Below, in pieces: positions 50,521-58,281 of a stretch of DNA of 64,000 bases. The DNA lies in assembly GCA_964418125.1 (NCBI GenBank), contig CAYQKY010000011.1:1-64000 (forward strand), written 5' to 3'. This DNA comes from JACJXW01 sp964418125 (GTDB lineage: Bacteria; Bacteroidota; Bacteroidia; Chitinophagales; Saprospiraceae). Both the position numbers and the translations under genes were made by a program. How positions within the stretch are numbered: position 1 is the stretch's first letter; the number at the start of each line of letters is the position of its first letter. The notes beneath the pieces are model-generated. The model saw only the letters and a program-made list of their open reading frames with translations. It was not told the origin of the DNA and did not search any database.

Positions 50521-52002
50521 CTACCGCCGGCTGTAGTTCGGGGATTCCTTGGTGATGGTGATATTGTGCGGGTGGCTTTCCAGGATACCCGAGCCGGTGA
50601 TCTTGACAAAGCGGGCGTGTTGCAGGCCGGGGATGTCGGCGGCGCCGCAATAGCCCATACCGGCGCGCAGGCCGCCGAGGTATTGCACCATTACTTCCGC
50701 GACGGTGCCTTTGTAGGGCACCCGCCCTTCGATCCCTTCCGGGACCAGTTTCTTGATGTCGTCTTCCACATCCTGGAAGTAGCGGTCTTTGGACCCCTGC
50801 TGCATGGCGCCCAGGGAACCCATGCCGCGGTATACCTTGAACTTTCGGCCCTCGTAAATGATCGTTTCGCCCGGGGCTTCCTCCACGCCGGCGAACAGGC
50901 TGCCCGCCATGATGGTGCTGGCGCCGGCGGCCAGGGCTTTGACAATATCACCGGTATAACGGATGCCGCCATCCCCGATGACCGGGATATTCCTGTCCTT
51001 GACTGCCCGTGAGGCGTTGAATATGGCGGAAAGCTGCGGTACGCCCACGCCGGCTACCACCCGTGTAGTACAGATCGAGCCGGGGCCGACCCCTACCTTG
51101 ATGCCGTCGGCGCCGGCGTCGGCCAGGGCCAGGGCCCCTTCGCCGGTGGCTACGTTGCCGCCGATGACCTGAAGGTGGGGGAAATGCCCTTTTACATCTT
51201 TGATCGCCTGCAAAACGCCCCGGGAATGGCCATGAGCCGTATCCACAATGACCACATCGACATCGACACGGACCAGGGCTTCCACTCGTGCCAGCATATC
51301 GCTGGTGACGCCGACGGCGGCCCCTACCACCAGGCGCCCCAGGGAATCCTTGCAGGAATGTGGGTAATCCTGGACCTTCATGATGTCCTTGTACGTAATG
51401 AGGCCTACCAGCTTTTTATGCTCGTCGACGACGGGCAGTTTTTCGATCTTGTGGGCCTGCAGGATCTCCCGGGCCTGCTCCAGGGTAGTACCCACCGGAG
51501 CGGTCACCAGGTTGCGGCTGGTCATCAGTTCTTTCACCGGGCGGTCGAGCTGGGTTTCAAAGCGCAGGTCCCGGTTGGTGAGTATGCCCGTGAGCCTGTT
51601 CTGTGCATCGATGATGGGAATGCCTCCGATCTTGAAGCGCCGCATCAGGCTGAGGGCGTCGCCGACGATGGCATCCTCGGTAAGCGTAACCGGGTCGACG
51701 ATCATGCCGCTCTCCGACCGCTTGACGCTGCGCACCTGCTCGGCCTGCTCTTCAATGGCCATGTTCTTGTGAATGATACCGATACCACCCTGTCGGGCAA
51801 TGGCTATGGCCAGCTTGTTTTCCGTGACGGTATCCATGGCGGCAGAAACGATCGGGGCGTTCAGCTTTAGGCCGCGGGTGAGGTAGGTTGAAACGTCAAC
51901 TTCGCGGGGCAGTACTTCTGAATAGGCAGGCACCAGAAGTACATCATCGAAGGTTAAACTTTCTTCTAAAACCTTATTTTGAGCTATTTTCTGTGTTTCC
52001 AT
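50521..52002 (-). CDS. guaB: inosine-5'-monophosphate dehydrogenase
   Basis: A 493-residue enzyme that oxidises IMP to XMP with NAD, the committed step of GMP synthesis. The TIM-barrel core starts ESLTFDDVLLVPAYSEVLP, two CBS domains lie at about 98-215, and the catalytic loop has Cys311 in VGPGSICTTRVVAGVG. The flap region (GSLGAMQQGSKDRY) and C terminus are intact. ATG 52002 is chosen because upstream in-frame sequence does not belong to the family. Confidence 0.97.
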   Translation of the reverse strand: METQKIAQNKVLEESLTFDDVLLVPAYSEVLPREVDVSTYLTRGLKLNAPIVSAAMDTVTENKLAIAIARQGGIGIIHKNMAIEEQAEQVRSVKRSESGMIVDPVTLTEDAIVGDALSLMRRFKIGGIPIIDAQNRLTGILTNRDLRFETQLDRPVKELMTSRNLVTAPVGTTLEQAREILQAHKIEKLPVVDEHKKLVGLITYKDIMKVQDYPHSCKDSLGRLVVGAAVGVTSDMLARVEALVRVDVDVVIVDTAHGHSRGVLQAIKDVKGHFPHLQVIGGNVATGEGALALADAGADGIKVGVGPGSICTTRVVAGVGVPQLSAIFNASRAVKDRNIPVIGDGGIRYTGDIVKALAAGASTIMAGSLFAGVEEAPGETIIYEGRKFKVYRGMGSLGAMQQGSKDRYFQDVEDDIKKLVPEGIEGRVPYKGTVAEVMVQYLGGLRAGMGYCGAADIPGLQHARFVKITGSGILESHPHNITITKESPNYSRR

Positions 52003-52160
52003 GCGCAAAGGTATACAAAATGAGGCCAAAAAGAAAAGGGAGCTTTGGATTTTCCACCCCTTGGCTGGGCAGGAAATTCTGGCTTTCTTTGTTGTTGACG
52101 GTCGACAGTTGGGATTAACCAATCAACCAGTTTTACCCGGCCGAGGAAACGAGGACGGGC

Positions 52161-52206
52161 AACCAATCAACCAATCAACCAATCAACCAATCAACGAATC
52201 AACCAA
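52161..52206. repeat. AACCAATC tandem array upstream of tadA
   Basis: About six octamer units of the form AATCAACC, ending 5 bp before the tadA ATG at 52212. A few more units occur at 52116-52130. It occupies the likely 5' untranslated region of tadA. Confidence 0.85.
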
Positions 52207-52211
52207 CGCCT

Positions 52212-52658
52212 ATGCTTACCATACACAGCGACGAACATTTCATGAGGCAGGCCCTGCTGGAAGCGGAGGCGGCCTTTGAACAGGGTGAGGTGCCGGTCGG
52301 AGCGGTAGTGGTATGCCAGAATCAGGTCATTGCCCGGGCGCACAACCAGACGGAACAATTGAACGACGTCACGGCGCATGCTGAAATACTGGCTCTTACC
52401 GCCGCGGCCAATTATCTCGGCAGCAAATACCTGCCGGATTGCACCCTGTATGTTACCCTGGAACCCTGTGTGATGTGCGCCGGCGCCCTGTACTGGGCCC
52501 AGCTGGGCAGGCTTGTGTATGGCGCGCCGGACGACAAGCGGGGCTTTATGCAATACGGTAAGCGCCTGCTTCATCCCCGCGCCCAGGTAGAGTACGGAGT
52601 ATTGCTTGGAGAATGCAGCGGCCTGATGAAGCGGTTTTTCGCCCGGCGCCGCGGCTGA
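52212..52658 (+). CDS. tadA: tRNA-specific adenosine deaminase
   Basis: A 148-residue zinc deaminase that converts adenosine-34 of tRNA-Arg(ACG) to inosine. The HAE motif (His56-Ala-Glu58) and PCVMC (Pro85-Cys86, Cys89) bind the zinc and hold the proton shuttle glutamate. Length and the final LMKRFFARRR helix fit TadA. It starts right after a tandem-repeat array, so its promoter or leader includes repetitive DNA. Confidence 0.95.
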   Translation: MLTIHSDEHFMRQALLEAEAAFEQGEVPVGAVVVCQNQVIARAHNQTEQLNDVTAHAEILALTAAANYLGSKYLPDCTLYVTLEPCVMCAGALYWAQLGRLVYGAPDDKRGFMQYGKRLLHPRAQVEYGVLLGECSGLMKRFFARRRG

Positions 52659-52796
52659 TAGGCGGAAAGCTCAATGGAGCGCCCGTGTTAAAATCAGTTA
52701 ACAGGGGTTAAACTCTCTTAACCTCGGCCTCCGTTTAGCGTCAAAGTGTTTACTTTATAGGGGGTAATTCCCAAGTTTGCAAAAAAATGATCTACA

Positions 52797-53342
52797 ATGA
52801 ATGCTGTGAAACTATCCCTGCTTGCCGGCTTTCTGATGCTGGCCTTTAGTTCCTGCGGGCCCACGCTCAGCCCTTTCACCGAACAATTATACCGCCAGAA
52901 CCGCTGGTCGGAAACTGAACTCAAGCGCATACAGTTCTACTTGTCTGAAGATATCGTCATGCGCCGGGAGTTGTCCGGCTCGAAGTCCGAGATCATTTCC
53001 GGGGAGATCAAAATGATCGACGGGCGGCAGGTGGAAGAGGTCGTTATCCGAAAAGGTACGCCGGGAGTACTCTTGTTCCTTCCGGAAAAAGGCCGTTTTG
53101 CCATCAGCTTTGAAGACGGCGGCCGGGAGCGCTTTCTCGTCTTCGGCCCCAACCCCAAGGTAGACGGGCGTTTTGTCCTGCTGGCTTCTGAATGGAAGCG
53201 CCGCTCCGGCGTGGTCACCTACGAGGGCAAAAAATGGAGGGTGGACAACCGAAGCGCCTATGCCAGCCTGATGGTCGACCTCAAAAAGGTCAACCGGGTC
53301 TCTGTGGACTCCAGGACTGCAACCGGACGGAGGATTGATTAG
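52797..53342 (+). CDS. hypothetical lipoprotein
   Basis: A 181-residue protein with a lipoprotein signal (MNAVKLSLLAGFLMLAFSSC). The mature part is predicted mostly beta strand, with YLSEDIVMRRELSGSKSEI, PGVLLFLPEKGRFAISFEDGGRERFLVFGP and a final ASLMVDLKKVNRVSVDSR. I recognise no named family or catalytic motif; similar proteins occur across Bacteroidota. Cell-envelope location is inferred from the signal. It stands alone. Confidence 0.72.
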   Translation: MNAVKLSLLAGFLMLAFSSCGPTLSPFTEQLYRQNRWSETELKRIQFYLSEDIVMRRELSGSKSEIISGEIKMIDGRQVEEVVIRKGTPGVLLFLPEKGRFAISFEDGGRERFLVFGPNPKVDGRFVLLASEWKRRSGVVTYEGKKWRVDNRSAYASLMVDLKKVNRVSVDSRTATGRRID

Positions 53343-53413
53343 TATTCGCCGTAACCTTTTTATTGCCCTTAGCGTATAAAAAGCTAAATGCTGGCCGCCA
53401 GGTGCAACGGCCT

Positions 53414-54088
53414 TCAGTCATTCGGGTTCAGCCCTTTTAGCAGGGGGACGAATCGGAAGTTAGCCAGCAATTCATCGTCGTATTTGTCTTCCGAGAGGCG
53501 TGTGATCCGGTGCATCCGCTGGACGTGTTCGCCCACAGGGATGACCATGATGCCGCCGATGGCGAGTTGTTCCAGTAAAGGCCGCGGTATTTCGGGAGCG
53601 CCTGCTGTGACGATGATCTTATCAAAAGGTGCAAATTCCGGCAGCCCCTTGTATCCGTCGCGCAGGTAACACCGGATGTTGCCGAGCTTGAGCTCCGAGA
53701 GGAGGGCCTTGGCTTTTTCGTAGAGGGCTTCCTGGCGTTCGATAGTGTATACCCGGGCGCCGAGCATGCCCAGCAATGCCGCCTGATAGCCGGAGCCCGT
53801 TCCTATTTCAAGGATTTTATCCCGTTTTTTTACATTCAGGAGGCTGGTTTGATAGGCTACTGTATAGGGTTGAGAGATCGTTTGCTCTTTACCGATGGGG
53901 AAGGGTTTGTCCTTATATGCCCATTCTTCGAAGGCCTTGTCCAAAAAAAAATGCCGGGGCAGGGCTTCGATGGCAGCCAGGACACGCTCATCACTGATTC
54001 CTTTACGGCGCAATTCCTCGACCAGTTTTTTCCGCATCCCTTTGTGGCGGTAAGTATCTTTCACGGTGCTTCCGGAGTTATATTTCAT
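53414..54088 (-). CDS. pcm: protein-L-isoaspartate O-methyltransferase
   Basis: A 224-residue S-adenosylmethionine-dependent enzyme that methylates isoaspartyl residues in aged proteins to start their repair. The AdoMet motif ILEIGTGSGYQAALL is at 92-106, followed by VYTIERQ; GKEQTISQPYTVA (66-78) binds the peptide substrate, and the motif FDKIIVTAGAPEIP follows. Full length. It is divergent from the phosphohexomutase gene, with a 66-bp intergenic gap. Confidence 0.95.
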   Translation of the reverse strand: MKYNSGSTVKDTYRHKGMRKKLVEELRRKGISDERVLAAIEALPRHFFLDKAFEEWAYKDKPFPIGKEQTISQPYTVAYQTSLLNVKKRDKILEIGTGSGYQAALLGMLGARVYTIERQEALYEKAKALLSELKLGNIRCYLRDGYKGLPEFAPFDKIIVTAGAPEIPRPLLEQLAIGGIMVIPVGEHVQRMHRITRLSEDKYDDELLANFRFVPLLKGLNPND

Positions 54089-54154
54089 TGAATTTACAGC
54101 AAATTACTAATTTAGGGCCACCCAATACACACTGCCCGCAAATAATAGAACCGC

Positions 54155-55552
54155 ATGACTAAGATTAAGTTCGGTACGGATGGATGGAGAGCCATCATCG
54201 CAGAAGATTACACCATTGAAAACGTAAGGCGGGTCGCCGAGGGCACCGCCCGATGGATGAAAAAACAAGGCGCCGGCCAGGCGGTCATCGGCCATGACAC
54301 CCGATTCGGGGGCGAACTTTTCGCCGAAACTACCGCCCGGGTATTCGGTGCATTCGGCTATAAAGTGAAACTGGCAAAGGGTTTCGTTTCTACTCCTATG
54401 GTTTCACTGGGGGTCGTGAAAACCGGCTCCGGCCTCGGAGTTGTCATTACCGCCAGCCATAACCCTCCCTCTTATAGCGGATACAAGCTGAAATCAAGGC
54501 TCGGCGGCCCCATGGTCCCTGCCCAGGTAGCCGAGGTGGAAGCGGAAGTTCCCGAAAAACCTACCGTTGAACTGGTTAGCCTGAAGGAAATGGAAGAAAA
54601 AGGCCTGCTCGAATATGTCGACCTGGAAACGATGTACATCGAGCACGTCAGGGCTGGTTTCGACCTGGAGGCCATTCGGCAATCAGGGATCAGAATAGGT
54701 TACGACGCCATGTACGGCGCCGGCCAGAACGCCATGCGACGGCTATTTCCCGGCGCCACTTTGCTTCACTGCGAGTACAACCCTTCCTTTATGGGCCAGG
54801 CGCCGGAGCCGATCCACCGTAACTTGCAGGAGTTCTCTCAGCTGATCAAAGACAAAGGCAATATCGACATCGGCCTGGCCAATGACGGCGATGCCGACCG
54901 CATCGGCATGTACGACGGGGATGGCAATTTCGTGGATTCTCACCACATCCTGCTGCTCCTGCTGCTCTACATGAGAGGTTACAAAAAAGAAAACGGCAAA
55001 GTGGTCATCACTTTCTCCGTAACGGAAAAGATGAAAGAACTGGCCGAGCATTACGGCCTGGATTATGAGGTGACCCCGATCGGTTTCAAATACATCGCTG
55101 AGATCATGGCTGAAGAAGATGTGATCGTTGGTGGGGAAGAATCCGGAGGGCTGGCGGTAAAAGGCCATATTCCGGAGCGGGACGGCATCTGGATCGGCCT
55201 GACGATCCTGGAATTCATGGCAAAAACCGGGAAGTCCCTCCGGGAACTCATCCAGGAAGTCTACCGCCTGGTCGGCCCGTTCTCCTACGACCGCGACGAC
55301 CTTCACCTGTCCGAGGAAAAAAAGCAGGCCATTATCCGGAAATGTGATGAAAGGGCCTTTGCGGCATTCGGCAAATATCAGGTCGAAACCGTTGAAGACA
55401 TCGATGGCTATAAGTTTAACTTCGGCGGCGGCCGCTGGGTAATGATCCGCCCGTCCGGAACGGAGCCGGTGCTGCGGGTATACGCTCAGGGCCCGGATGC
55501 GGAGGAAGTACGGGCGATCCTGGATGCAACGCATGAGACGCTGCTTGGATAA
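54155..55552 (+). CDS. phosphoglucomutase/phosphomannomutase family enzyme
   Basis: A 465-residue alpha-D-phosphohexomutase. The phosphoserine loop is TASHNP with Ser101; the metal-binding DGDADR loop, sugar-specificity loop GGEESGG and phosphate-binding RPSGTEP are all present. It would interconvert 1- and 6-phosphates of glucose or mannose, supplying nucleotide sugars for polysaccharides. Full length. The specificity loop GGEESGG fits this family broadly and does not choose between glucose and mannose with certainty. Confidence 0.93.
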   Translation: MTKIKFGTDGWRAIIAEDYTIENVRRVAEGTARWMKKQGAGQAVIGHDTRFGGELFAETTARVFGAFGYKVKLAKGFVSTPMVSLGVVKTGSGLGVVITASHNPPSYSGYKLKSRLGGPMVPAQVAEVEAEVPEKPTVELVSLKEMEEKGLLEYVDLETMYIEHVRAGFDLEAIRQSGIRIGYDAMYGAGQNAMRRLFPGATLLHCEYNPSFMGQAPEPIHRNLQEFSQLIKDKGNIDIGLANDGDADRIGMYDGDGNFVDSHHILLLLLLYMRGYKKENGKVVITFSVTEKMKELAEHYGLDYEVTPIGFKYIAEIMAEEDVIVGGEESGGLAVKGHIPERDGIWIGLTILEFMAKTGKSLRELIQEVYRLVGPFSYDRDDLHLSEEKKQAIIRKCDERAFAAFGKYQVETVEDIDGYKFNFGGGRWVMIRPSGTEPVLRVYAQGPDAEEVRAILDATHETLLG

Positions 55553-55555
55553 AAG

Positions 55556-56020
55556 CTAGGGCTTTACCATGCCAATATGTGGGATATCGTCTTCCAGGTA
55601 CTCTTGTCCGACAGAGTGGAAACCCAAAGATTCATAAAAGGGAATGAGGTAGCGCTGAGCTGATATCTTTATGGCCTGTCGCCCGAATAACCGTTCCATC
55701 CATTCCAGGGTTCTTTCCATCAGTATCCGCCCCTGCCCGCCGCCTCGGATGGATGGGGCGGTAACCACCCTGCCGAAAGAAGGGTAAGTCCGGTAGGATA
55801 TACCTTTGGGCAGCAGGCGGCTGTAGGCCAGTAAATCCCCGGACTGCCCGTAGCCCAGGAGGTGGTGGGCCTTGATGTCTTTGCCGTCGGCATCGAGGTA
55901 AGGGCAATTCTGTTCCACCACGAAAACCTCCTGGCGCAGGGCCATCAGGCCGTATAATTCTTTGTGCGAAAGCTGATGGAAAGGCAGGCAGAAGTAATGA
56001 AGGTTCAGATTAGTAGGCAT
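55556..56020 (-). CDS. GNAT acetyltransferase, ElaA-like
   Basis: A 154-residue GNAT protein matching the ElaA branch: MALRQEVFVVEQNCPYLDADGKD near the start, FGRVVTAPSIRGGGQGRILM as acetyl-CoA loop, and FYESLGFHSVGQEYLEDDIPHIGM at the end. The substrate is unknown. An in-frame TTG at 56035 lies just upstream, but ATG 56020 is preferred. It converges on the phosphohexomutase gene with only 3 bp between stops. Confidence 0.9.
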   Translation of the reverse strand: MPTNLNLHYFCLPFHQLSHKELYGLMALRQEVFVVEQNCPYLDADGKDIKAHHLLGYGQSGDLLAYSRLLPKGISYRTYPSFGRVVTAPSIRGGGQGRILMERTLEWMERLFGRQAIKISAQRYLIPFYESLGFHSVGQEYLEDDIPHIGMVKP

Positions 56021-56154
56021 AGGCCTTTTGGACAAAGATAGACAGAATGCCAGGAACCGTCAATTGCTAGTGCGGCTAGGGCGAAATAACCGGGCAGTTT
56101 AGGCAGCCCATATAGCTAGTGCGCGCCGGGAACGAAATGCCTACAAAATTCTCA

Positions 56155-57627
56155 CTAGAAATTATAACATCTGACCTTCCCTCTTTTATTGTTTTTGAAC
56201 CTGCCATCTCCCCGGCTGAAGCCGCTGTCCCTGCTGCCGAACAACTGGAAGGGGCTGATCTTGATGGCAAAATAAAAGTCAGTGGCGCTGAGGTCCGAAC
56301 GGCTGACGAAACTTCCCAGGTGGCTGGTTCCGATGGTGAAAAAGGCCAGGCGGAGGGCCAGTCCCACTCGTACCTCTTCCCAATCGTAGACGGATACAGG
56401 AAGGGCGGCTTCCACCCACCTGCTTTCCATGCGGGGGGCGAGAGCGAGGTGGCTGCCGCGTTGCAAGGCGCCCGGGCCGAGCGGGAACCCCTGGATGAAG
56501 GCCCCCCCGACAAAAAAGGGCCCGCCCAGTGATTTGTCCACCTGAATACTGATCGCACTGGGCAGCCAGATCGCAAAGGATCCCCCTTCAAAGGAGGCCT
56601 CCGGGCTGCCCAGGGCCTGCCCGCTGAAGAACTGTACGTAATCCTCCAGTTCGTGAAGCCCCTGAAAGGATTGGTATTCCAGGGTGCTGATAATCATCGG
56701 TTCGGTGGTCCGTACGGCATGGCCTGCGGCGTTACGGCGAAAGCTGAGCCTGCCGATATCGATCAGAGACACTCCAAACTTCCAGTCGTAGGGAGCATCT
56801 CCCCGGGAATAAGTGGTATAGACGAAGCCCAGGTCGGCAGCCAGCCCGCCGCCATTGCGTTCGGCCTGACGGTTTCCCTCCGGCAGGTTGCCGGTGGTGT
56901 ACCCGAAGCGGAAGTCGATCGGCGTGCCTCCCAGGGAGTCATTAGGCACCTTTTGCAACTGAAAAGTGGATGCATTGCGCCAGTAGCTCCCCTCGTAGGC
57001 CTGCAGGGCTTTGAGGGTAATGCCGAAGGCCATCATGCCATCGCCGGCCTCCGCCTGAAAAAGGTAATTGAGCCCCACCTCCGTCCAGCCGGCAACGGCG
57101 CCCCGCAGGGGAGGCACTTCGAAGGGGTCGTAGAAGGGGCGGCTGTCGTAATCATAATAGTTGAAGGGGTCAGCAATGCCCCTGCCGGATAACATGGCCC
57201 GGCCACGGGTGAGCAGCCCTACCCGGTGGTTTTCATTCAACTGTATATAAAAGGAAGGGCCCAGCACACTGCCCAGCGCCAGGGCATTCCGGCGGTTGCC
57301 TTCCCGGAAGAAGTCGACGGCGATGCTCCCCTCCTTTTCCGGGGTTCCCGGAGGAAGGTCGGGGCCGAATTCGAATTCCAGCTCCTCCGGGTTTTTCATC
57401 AGGTCCGGTATCCGGGTATTGCGCAGGTAGGCATAATCATTGGAAATGTGGCCGGCGCCCTCCACCAGGTTAACCTCCCAGGTGAAAGGGGTGGTGGCGT
57501 GATAGGCGGGATTGAGCAGGGTGCTGTTGATGCCTCCGTAGTTGGACAGGCGAATGCCCAGTTGTTCCTGGGCGCTTAGTTTGCAGACGGACAAAAGAAA
57601 AAATGCCACAAGGAGATGCTTCTTCAT
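56155..57627 (-). CDS. DUF5723-like outer-membrane protein
   Basis: A 490-residue exported protein. A signal peptide (MKKHLLVAFFLLSVCKLSAQ) precedes LGIRLSNYGGINSTLLNPAYHATTPFTWEVNLVEG, the pattern of DUF5723 proteins, and many amphipathic beta strands typical of an outer-membrane barrel or a FadL/PorV-like fold. The last strand region ends in the SPFQLFGSRDSGFSRGDGRFKNN segment. Function unknown. No neighbour suggests a pathway. Confidence 0.82.
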   Translation of the reverse strand: MKKHLLVAFFLLSVCKLSAQEQLGIRLSNYGGINSTLLNPAYHATTPFTWEVNLVEGAGHISNDYAYLRNTRIPDLMKNPEELEFEFGPDLPPGTPEKEGSIAVDFFREGNRRNALALGSVLGPSFYIQLNENHRVGLLTRGRAMLSGRGIADPFNYYDYDSRPFYDPFEVPPLRGAVAGWTEVGLNYLFQAEAGDGMMAFGITLKALQAYEGSYWRNASTFQLQKVPNDSLGGTPIDFRFGYTTGNLPEGNRQAERNGGGLAADLGFVYTTYSRGDAPYDWKFGVSLIDIGRLSFRRNAAGHAVRTTEPMIISTLEYQSFQGLHELEDYVQFFSGQALGSPEASFEGGSFAIWLPSAISIQVDKSLGGPFFVGGAFIQGFPLGPGALQRGSHLALAPRMESRWVEAALPVSVYDWEEVRVGLALRLAFFTIGTSHLGSFVSRSDLSATDFYFAIKISPFQLFGSRDSGFSRGDGRFKNNKRGKVRCYNF

Positions 57628-57889
57628 GGTAGTAGATAGTTTGCGTTTTTACTGTGCTATCGGAAGGCCTTACCGGGTTTCAAAATCGAAAATAGGGATT
57701 ATTTTCCTTCCTGGCTTATTATCAGATATCAAAAGTATACGTGAAATTCTGCCGGATTATTGCTGCCTGGCTGGCGAAAGAGGTATTATCCGGATGATGG
57801 CTCTGAGGCCCGGCCGCAGGTGGCAGTGGAAGTTGATTTTGTGGCCGGCCCTGGGCCGGAAAGTCAAATGGGGCGTTTAGGCCGTAAGC

Positions 57890-58255
57890 CTATCCCGCCA
57901 GAAGCTCCCAGAAGCGGGGCAGGAAAAGGATCAGCCCCACTGCCGCGGCCCCCATGGCTGAGAACAGGACGGCGGCGGCGGCCACGTCTTTGGCCCGTCC
58001 CGCCAGTTCATGGTACTCGGGCGATACCAGGTCGGTGAGGTGCTCCAGGGCAGTATTGAACGCTTCGGCGGCGAAAACGGCCCCCATAGCGAGTGCAAGC
58101 AGGCACCATTCGGTGGCCGGCAGAGAAAACACACTGCCGAGTATAATGGCCAGGACGGCCAGAAACAGGTGAATGCGGGCATTGGCCTGGGTGCGTAGCA
58201 GAGTGTTGATGCCCTGAAATGCGTATTGAAAGCTCTTGAGGCGGCTCCGTAACAT
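57890..58255 (-). CDS. dgkA: diacylglycerol/undecaprenol kinase
   Basis: A 121-residue integral membrane kinase of the DgkA family. The catalytic segment EAFNTALE (64-71) and AGRAKDVAAAAVLFSA (85-100) with three hydrophobic helices match. In most bacteria outside Proteobacteria such enzymes phosphorylate undecaprenol, the cell-wall lipid carrier; in E. coli the substrate is diacylglycerol. It starts 26 bp after the end of the lamin-tail gene on the same strand. Confidence 0.92.
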   Translation of the reverse strand: MLRSRLKSFQYAFQGINTLLRTQANARIHLFLAVLAIILGSVFSLPATEWCLLALAMGAVFAAEAFNTALEHLTDLVSPEYHELAGRAKDVAAAAVLFSAMGAAAVGLILFLPRFWELLAG

Positions 58256-58281
58256 ATCTGATCGATTTTGGCTCCGTAATT

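Noticed and set aside
52003..52013. TACCTTTG on the minus strand as the guaB promoter
   Set aside because: It lies only 3 bp from the chosen ATG, which would leave no leader, and no -33 element is at a suitable distance.
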